From the NCBI GenBank assembly GCA_017651265.1, contig JAGCDO010000026.1:62001-126000 (forward strand): a stretch of DNA of 64,000 nucleotides, read 5' to 3'. The stretch is from Prevotella sp. GTDB lineage: Bacteria; Bacteroidota; Bacteroidia; Bacteroidales; Bacteroidaceae. Both the position numbers and the translations under genes were made by a program. Shown in pieces: positions 58,798-64,000 of the stretch; position 1 is the first letter of the stretch, and each line of letters starts with the position of its first letter. The notes under the pieces are model-generated. The model ran no database searches, was not told the DNA's origin, and saw nothing but the letters and a program-made list of their open reading frames with translations.

Positions 58798-60954
58798 TCA
58801 GTTGAGTTTTAATGAACACACTTCTCCTTTTTTGATCTGATGACCGGCGGGCAGACTCTGACTCACTACCTTGCCGCGTCCTTCTATACGCACCTTCACC
58901 TCCTTGCTCTCCAGCAGATAGACTGCATCGCGGGCACCCATGCCTGTCACATCAGGCATCTGTCCTGCTCGCATGTTATCCACCTTCGTCAGCATTACCT
59001 GGTTGTTCTGGTGCGAGGTGGTGCCCCAGATGGGATTGCCGTTCGCATAGCTTCCGCTCCAGTTCTCATTGGTCTTCACGCCCAGATGAGAGAGCACATA
59101 GTCGGCTGCGAGGATATTACCGTTCTTTACCTCCGGTAAGAGCACCGACAGAGAGTCGCGTGCATCAGCTACGCTCAGCTTCAGGTCTTGCGCCATGATT
59201 CCTTCGGAAATATGGTGGAATACCACACCGCTCATACCACCGCCAGATGCGGGAAGACCCGACTTCTGGATACATACAATACAGCTGTATCGGGGGGCAT
59301 CGGCTGGGAAGTAACCGGCAAACGACAGCAGGTAGTTCATCTGGCCCGACTTATATCCGCCGGCACCTTTCGAGATCTGTGCCGTACCTGTCTTACCTGC
59401 CACCTTGAATGAGGGAGAACCGGCCTTCTTACCCAGTCCCTGACTTACCACATGGTAGAGAATGGTCTGTATCTCCTTGAGCGTCTTCTCTTTGCAGATC
59501 TGTTCTCTGATTACCTCCGGCGGAAAATCCATCAGCACCTCTCCGTTCTTCACCACTTGCTTCACGAAACGGGGACGCATCATCTTACCGTTATTGGCGA
59601 TGGCGTTGTAGAAGGTGAGGGTAGAGATAGGTGGCACCTGGGTCTCGTAACCGATGCTCATCCATGCCAAGGCCGTCTTACTCCAGTTGGCCCAGTGCTT
59701 ACCCGTCTTGTCCATCTTCGGCATACGGATGCGGGCAGGAGATGATCCCACCAATGGGATGCGCAGATCCTCAGCCAGTCCTAAGCGGTGGATGCCTTGT
59801 ACGAATTTCTCCGGGTTCTTACCATAGTGCTCGTCGATGATACGACTCACGCCGATGTTCGAAGAGTACTCAAGGGTCTGCGGCAACGACAGTCTGCCAT
59901 ATCCACCGCGGTGCCAGTTATGGTCGCGCATCTTTGCCCCGTGCATATCCATAATACCACCGAAGGTATCCACATGATAGTTCGTGTCAACCACGCCATC
60001 ATCCAGTGCCACCATGATCGAGGCTGTCTTGAACACAGAGCCCGGCTCAAGTAGGTCGGATACTGCATCGTTCTTTACCTCGCGGTACTCTCCGTCGTCA
60101 CACTTCGTCATGTTCACGATGGCCTTGACGTCACCGGTCTGTACCTCCATTACGATGGCCACACCCACATTACCGTTGATCAGCTTCAGCTCATCGATCA
60201 GGGCGCGTTCAGCCAGATCCTGCATACCTACATCGATGGTAGTCACGATATCTGCTCCGTCGATAGGTGGACGTTCCGTGATGCTCAGGTATTTGTTCAT
60301 CACTTTTTTGCGTTGCACGATACCCGACTTTCCACGCAGGATCGAGTCGAACGACAACTCCAGTCCGCACCTGGCCGTATCTTTTGCGCCGAACATGTCA
60401 CCCACGGTGCGTTGTGCCAATGAACCGAAGGGGCGTTGGCGGGCATTGAAAGTCTCGGTATGGAAGCCGCCCTTGAATGGTTTCAGGTTGAAAACAGGCA
60501 GTTTCTTTACTTCTGTGTAGACATCATAGCTCACGCGTTTTTTCCAGATGGGCCAGTTCTGACTCATGATCTTGTGGCCCTCCTCGAGGTCACGCTTGAA
60601 CTCTGCTGCTGATTTCTCAGGGAAGATGTCGTGCAGACCTTCGCAGATACTATCCACCTTCTCGTTCCACAGCGAGTCCTTCTCTTCACCACCCGCCTTG
60701 AAGTCCATATACAACTTAAACTCCGGCAGACTGCTCGCCATGAGTCGTCCGTCACAGCTGAGGATGTTTCCACGTACCGGCTTTACATCTACACTGTCTC
60801 TCTTCAAACGGTCGGCCACCTTCATCCAGTAGTCACGCTTCACCGTAGCGGTATAGAGTGCCTTACCTACAATCATGATGCCCAGCAAGACCATCAGGTA
60901 ACCGATGATCTTGTAACGTGGTATGATTTTCTTTCTGTCGAAGAGACTGCCCAT
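58798..60954 (-). CDS. ftsI: penicillin-binding protein FtsI (PBP2B/PBP3 class) with PASTA domain
   Basis: A 718-residue septal transpeptidase. One N-terminal membrane helix (about 16-35, [20 protein letters not shown]), a PBP dimerisation domain, then the transpeptidase with SVFK (nucleophile Ser near 305 in [11 protein letters not shown]), SSN ([11 protein letters not shown]) and KTG ([13 protein letters not shown], about 520). A single PASTA domain closes the protein (about 660-718, [19 protein letters not shown]). PASTA domains on the division PBP occur in Bacteroidetes and Gram-positives but not in E. coli. Works with FtsW. Confidence 0.97.
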   Translation of the reverse strand: MGSLFDRKKIIPRYKIIGYLMVLLGIMIVGKALYTATVKRDYWMKVADRLKRDSVDVKPVRGNILSCDGRLMASSLPEFKLYMDFKAGGEEKDSLWNEKVDSICEGLHDIFPEKSAAEFKRDLEEGHKIMSQNWPIWKKRVSYDVYTEVKKLPVFNLKPFKGGFHTETFNARQRPFGSLAQRTVGDMFGAKDTARCGLELSFDSILRGKSGIVQRKKVMNKYLSITERPPIDGADIVTTIDVGMQDLAERALIDELKLINGNVGVAIVMEVQTGDVKAIVNMTKCDDGEYREVKNDAVSDLLEPGSVFKTASIMVALDDGVVDTNYHVDTFGGIMDMHGAKMRDHNWHRGGYGRLSLPQTLEYSSNIGVSRIIDEHYGKNPEKFVQGIHRLGLAEDLRIPLVGSSPARIRMPKMDKTGKHWANWSKTALAWMSIGYETQVPPISTLTFYNAIANNGKMMRPRFVKQVVKNGEVLMDFPPEVIREQICKEKTLKEIQTILYHVVSQGLGKKAGSPSFKVAGKTGTAQISKGAGGYKSGQMNYLLSFAGYFPADAPRYSCIVCIQKSGLPASGGGMSGVVFHHISEGIMAQDLKLSVADARDSLSVLLPEVKNGNILAADYVLSHLGVKTNENWSGSYANGNPIWGTTSHQNNQVMLTKVDNMRAGQMPDVTGMGARDAVYLLESKEVKVRIEGRGKVVSQSLPAGHQIKKGEVCSLKLN

Positions 60955-60963
60955 GATTCTAAT

Positions 60964-61488
60964 CTAAGGTGTATATATAATATAAGGTGGCTGATTGGGA
61001 ATCTTCAGCACACTGTCCTTGTTGTTCTGTAACATCTCGAGCACATTACTCTCGCGGCATTTCTCCGTCAGCTCGCTTGAACTGGAGAGCGCCTTGTACT
61101 TGGCATCCGTCAGTTCGTTGTTCAGTCGGTCTATTTCCAGCATGTCCTTCTGACAACTGTATCTGTTGGATATATAGACGATGGTGAAACCTACAATCAG
61201 CAGGATTACCCCAATTTGTCGTCTCAGGAAGTCGGTAGTCAACCAGTCGCCACCAAGGATCTTCCTCAGCGTGAAGGTAGCCGACATCGGCTGTTCGTCC
61301 TCGCGTGCCTGTTCCTTGAAGGCCTCTTGCAGCGAGAGCGGTTCCTCCTTCTCTTTTGTCGCATTGCCGTTGTTTTTTACAACATCGGGCTGCTCCACGA
61401 GCTTCCCTGCTCCCGCAGGGACTTGCTCGTGGGCATCCTCCTTCTTTGCTTTCTCATTCAGATTTAAAAGACTTTTGTCTTCATTCAT
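60964..61488 (-). CDS. ftsL: FtsL-like cell division protein
   Basis: A 174-residue bitopic protein. A long polar, Lys/Glu-rich cytoplasmic N-terminus (about 1-88), one membrane helix (about 90-108, IGVILLIVGFTIVYISN) and a periplasmic coiled coil (MLEIDRLNNELTDAKYKALSSSSELTEKCRES). Sequence alone is weak, but size, topology and position between rsmH and ftsI identify the Bacteroidetes FtsL-type protein of the FtsQLB group. Its ATG overlaps the rsmH stop (ATGA). Confidence 0.85.
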   Translation of the reverse strand: MNEDKSLLNLNEKAKKEDAHEQVPAGAGKLVEQPDVVKNNGNATKEKEEPLSLQEAFKEQAREDEQPMSATFTLRKILGGDWLTTDFLRRQIGVILLIVGFTIVYISNRYSCQKDMLEIDRLNNELTDAKYKALSSSSELTEKCRESNVLEMLQNNKDSVLKIPNQPPYIIYTP

Positions 61489-62408
61489 GTTGTATGTAAT
61501 ACTTTTTCGGCAATTCTTAGCTTTGCGCTTCTACTGCGCGGATTTTCTTGCTGTTCCTCATTATTGGGCACGATCACTTTTCCGTTCACGGCCTTGAAGG
61601 GAGTATCTATCCTCCCATAGAAATCTTGTTGTATTTTCCCCTCTGTGTTGCCCGCCTTCATGACATTCTTCACGATGCGGTCTTCCAGACTGTGGTAGGT
61701 GATGACCGACAAGCGTCCGCCTGGTTTGATCAGGTCGGTGGCAGCCAGCAACATCTCCTTCAGTGCATCCATTTCATGGTTCACCTCGATGCGCAGTGCC
61801 TGGAACATCCTTGCGGCATCTTTCTTCTCGTGTTCCCGCTGGAACAGGTGCTCGGTGACATGCAGCAGGTCGTGTGTGGTTACTATCGGTTTCGCTGTCC
61901 TGGCCTTCACGATGGCTGCCGCTATTCTTCTGGCGCTCTTCAGTTCCCCGTAGAGGTAGAAGATGTCGGCCAGCTTCTGCTCATCGGCCTTGTTCACGAT
62001 CTCTGCTGCCGTGGTTCCCCCTTTTGTGTTCATTCTCATATCCAGTGCGGCATCGAAGCGGAACGAGAATCCGCGTGTCTCATCATCAAGATGATGGCTC
62101 GAAACCCCAAGGTCGGCCAGCAGACCGTCTATCTGCTCTACGCCGTAGTAGCGCATCCAGTTGCGCAGGTAGCGGAAATTACTTCGTACGAAGGTGAACC
62201 GCTCATCACCTGGAATATTCCTTTCTGCGTCTGCATCCTGGTCGAAACTGTATAGATGACCGTTCTTGCCCAGTCGCTGCAGTATCTCTTTGCTGTGCCC
62301 GCCACCCCCGAACGTCACATCTACATAGATGCCGTCGGGACGGATAGCTAATCCGTCAACGCTCTCTTTCAAGAGCACCGGTACGTGATACACACTGTCG
62401 ATTTCCAA
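61485..62408 (-). CDS. rsmH: 16S rRNA (cytosine-1402-N4) methyltransferase
   Basis: A 307-residue SAM-dependent methyltransferase that modifies C1402 in the ribosomal P site. VYVDVTFGGGGHSKEIL is the SAM-binding motif, GLLADLGVSSHHLDDETRGFSFRFDAALDMRM and FQALRIEVNHEMDAL are family signatures, and YHSLEDRIVK is the late catalytic-site motif. The start is unusual: no ATG exists at the expected place. The best start is TTG at 62408, which lies inside a 7-bp repeat array; GTG at 62393 is the alternative. It appears that the array replaced the original initiation region. Confidence 0.96.
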   Translation of the reverse strand: MEIDSVYHVPVLLKESVDGLAIRPDGIYVDVTFGGGGHSKEILQRLGKNGHLYSFDQDADAERNIPGDERFTFVRSNFRYLRNWMRYYGVEQIDGLLADLGVSSHHLDDETRGFSFRFDAALDMRMNTKGGTTAAEIVNKADEQKLADIFYLYGELKSARRIAAAIVKARTAKPIVTTHDLLHVTEHLFQREHEKKDAARMFQALRIEVNHEMDALKEMLLAATDLIKPGGRLSVITYHSLEDRIVKNVMKAGNTEGKIQQDFYGRIDTPFKAVNGKVIVPNNEEQQENPRSRSAKLRIAEKVLHTT

Positions 62409-62433
62409 TTTTCAATTATCAATTATGAATTAG
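62406..62433 (-). repeat. 7-bp repeat array (CAATTAT) filling the mraZ-rsmH gap
   Basis: Four plus-strand heptamers CAATTTT, CAATTAT, CAATTAT, GAATTAG. It contains both the mraZ stop codon (62430-62432) and the rsmH TTG start (62408-62406). Confidence 0.9.
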
Positions 62434-62897
62434 ATATCAAGCGCCTCTGGTGCCGATGTCGCCATCACTCTCTCCAGTGCCTTTCCGAAGTCATCTGGAT
62501 CCATAAACGGCTTCTCGGTCTTGGCGCTGCTCCATATCTCGATGGTGTCGCCCATGCCGATGAACTTGATACCTTGCTCAATATCAGCCATCTTCAGGTA
62601 ACGTTTGGGTATCAGGAACCTTCCGTTGCCATCCAGCGTTACCAGCTCCACATCACTCACGAACTGACGGTATATCTCCTGCTCTTCGCGGTTCCAGCGG
62701 TTCAGACTTTTCCGCATGGTGTCCATCTGCTCGTTCCATACCGATTCGGGATAGAGCACCAGACAAGGCTGGAATACGTCTTTCCGCATCACCAACGATT
62801 CCTCGCTCGCTGCCTGTAGCACCTTGCGGAATATCGCCGGAAGGAAAACACGTCCTTTCGCATCTGTTTTTGCTTCTATATTACCTAAAAATCGCAT
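62430..62897 (-). CDS. mraZ: division/cell wall operon regulator MraZ
   Basis: A 155-residue DNA-binding protein made of two AbrB/SpoVT-like MraZ domains: MRFLGNIEAKTDAKGRVFLPAIFRKVL, and VELVTLDGNGRFLIPKRYLKMADIEQ. It forms ring-shaped oligomers and represses its own operon in bacteria studied so far. The DAKGRVFLPA and DGNGRFLIPK segments are the DNA-contacting loops. First gene of the dcw operon. Directly upstream is a three-copy 10-bp direct repeat that fits the MraZ operator pattern. Confidence 0.96.
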   Translation of the reverse strand: MRFLGNIEAKTDAKGRVFLPAIFRKVLQAASEESLVMRKDVFQPCLVLYPESVWNEQMDTMRKSLNRWNREEQEIYRQFVSDVELVTLDGNGRFLIPKRYLKMADIEQGIKFIGMGDTIEIWSSAKTEKPFMDPDDFGKALERVMATSAPEALDI

Positions 62898-62926
62898 GCG
62901 TACTTATTAATATATGAATTCGGCTT

Positions 62927-62969
62927 CAAAGATACAACTTTTCCTCCACTTTCCACCACTTTTCTCCAC
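62927..62969 (-). promoter_or_regulatory. mraZ promoter with probable MraZ operator
   Basis: Minus strand: three 10-bp direct repeats GTGGAGAAAA, GTGGTGGAAA, GTGGAGGAAA (62969-62940), then the -7 element TATCTTTG (62934-62927). Period and copy number match the E. coli MraZ box (TGGGA-type repeats separated by 5 bases). The repeats take the place of the -33 element. Confidence 0.75.
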
Positions 62970-63147
62970 AAAAATATCAAAAATCTGCAATTTTTCTTGA
63001 TTTTTTACACAAAAGTGCTGTTTTGTGCATAACTCAATAACTCCATAACTGCTTAACTCCTTTACTTCAAAAACAACATTTTACAATATAAATCATAGTT
63101 TTTTGAACATTTTTCTATAAAAAGCCGCCATTCTCCAAATAAATTTG

Positions 63148-63155
63148 TATTTTTG
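63148..63155 (+). promoter_or_regulatory. -7 element TATTTTTG of the acyltransferase gene
   Basis: Lies 18 bases before the ATG at 63174. No clear TTTG 19-21 bases upstream. The divergent mraZ promoter is about 200 bases away. Confidence 0.5.
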
Positions 63156-63173
63156 CATACTGTTTCTAACATC

Positions 63174-64000
63174 ATGGATCAAATAACTGAAAAGACAGTC
63201 GACGTAGAGAGCATTCTGAAGGCGAAGATGGGCAGCAAGGCCAAATGGGTTCCATCCCCGGTGGTCAGCTGGCTCAAACATATCTTGCACCAGGATGAGG
63301 TGAACCGATATTTGTGGGAGAGTCGTCATCTCACGGGTACGGAGTGGCTCGAAGAGTGCGTGCGTTACCTTGATATGACGCTCGAGTTGGAGGGAGAGGA
63401 GAATCTTCCTGACAAGGATGACGGTAAGTTATATACCTTTGTCAGTAATCATCCCCTCGGTGGTGCCGACGGCGTGGCCTTAGGCAGTATCATCGGTAGG
63501 CATTACGACAGTCGGTTCCGTTATCTTGTGAACGATATCCTGATGAACCTTCCTGGTCTTGCGCCCCTCTGCATCCCCATCAACAAAACAGGTAAGCAGA
63601 GTCGTAACTTCCCCGCGATGGTAGAGGCAGGCTTCCAAAGCGACAACCATATGCTGATGTATCCAGCAGGACTTTGCTCAAGACGTATCAACGGAGAAAT
63701 ACATGATCTGCCTTGGAAGAAGACCTTCATTACCAAGAGCGTGGAATATCAGCGCGATGTGGTGCCGATTCATTTCGGTGGACAGAATTCCAATTTCTTC
63801 TACCGTCTCAGTGGTTTCTGCGATAAGCACATCAAGAAGGTGAACATTGCCATGCTTTTCCTCGTGGACGAGATATACAAGAACGTGCATAAGACTTTCC
63901 GCGTGAGCATTGGTAAGCCGATACCTTGGCAGACCTTCGACAAATCGAAAACACCAGCACAATGGGCACAGTATGTGCAGGACATTGTCTATCAACTATA
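63174..64000 (+). CDS. acyltransferase, PlsC/LPLAT-like (continues past window end)
   Basis: 275 residues are present without a stop codon. The protein begins MDQITEKTVDVESILKAKMG and contains the LPLAT acyltransferase motifs: FVSNHPLGGADGVALG (His and Asp catalytic pair in the NHPLGGxDG form), PINKTGKQSRNF, and MLMYPAGLCSRRINGEIHDLPWKK (the motif III equivalent), and VVPIHFGGQNSNFFYRLS. The NHPLGGxDG variant is usual for a Bacteroidetes group that includes the O-acyltransferase of glycine/ornithine lipid synthesis (GlsA), whose partner GlsB is an N-acyltransferase. If so, a glsB gene should lie nearby outside the window. Family good, exact lipid product inferred. Confidence 0.85.
   Translation, partial: MDQITEKTVDVESILKAKMGSKAKWVPSPVVSWLKHILHQDEVNRYLWESRHLTGTEWLEECVRYLDMTLELEGEENLPDKDDGKLYTFVSNHPLGGADGVALGSIIGRHYDSRFRYLVNDILMNLPGLAPLCIPINKTGKQSRNFPAMVEAGFQSDNHMLMYPAGLCSRRINGEIHDLPWKKTFITKSVEYQRDVVPIHFGGQNSNFFYRLSGFCDKHIKKVNIAMLFLVDEIYKNVHKTFRVSIGKPIPWQTFDKSKTPAQWAQYVQDIVYQL

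Overview
The window looks like chromosome of a gut or rumen Bacteroidales bacterium, most likely Prevotella/Segatella-like. The evidence is two SusC/SusD pairs, a hybrid two-component sensor (HTCS), promoters of the Bacteroidetes type (TTTG, about 19-20 bases, TAnnTTTG), start sites without Shine-Dalgarno sequences but with A-rich leaders, and a complete Bacteroidetes-order division/cell-wall (dcw) cluster. Species identity is inference; there is no rRNA gene here. No transposase, integrase, phage gene or CRISPR array was found.

Layout. 1-2.8 kb: end of a SufS-type cysteine desulfurase, a small conserved membrane protein, RNase HII and a WYL regulator, all bordered by 7-bp repeat arrays. 3.3-17.6 kb: a locus with three M6-type secreted metalloproteases, a SusC/SusD pair, a surface lipoprotein and a PH-domain membrane protein, but no glycosidase; I read it as a candidate protein/peptide utilisation locus. 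17.8-30.9 kb: a second SusC/SusD pair, the HTCS, an SGNH esterase, a GPH-family symporter and a GH43 enzyme, resembling a xylan-type utilisation locus without its endo-xylanase. 31-35.8 kb: a small exported protein, recO, tRNA-Glu, rpsT and gyrB. 35.9-47 kb: GH95, an AraC regulator, a DUF3109 protein, ung, a HerA-like ATPase, a lipoprotein, gpmI and a CE15-type esterase. 47.1-62.9 kb, minus strand: mraZ-rsmH-ftsL-ftsI-murE-mraY-murD-ftsW-murG-murC-ftsQ-ftsA-ftsZ, probably one operon, with a 10-bp-period triple repeat at the mraZ promoter that looks like an MraZ operator, and a terminator after ftsZ. The window ends inside an acyltransferase gene.

The most unusual content is repeat DNA. (1) Arrays of 7-bp units in several unrelated sequence families sit right at start codons (94-aa gene, rnhB, WYL gene, rpsT, GH95, rsmH), supply stop codons (rnhB, HTCS, DUF3109, mraZ), or are inserted in frame (sufS, two M6 propeptides, DUF3109). 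(2) Four intergenic arrays share a 22-bp period but mostly not a sequence; two belong to one palindromic family. (3) GC-rich palindromes and paired inverted heptamer arrays with a conserved core recur. These appear to be dispersed, mutually exchangeable elements, and I know of no description of them.
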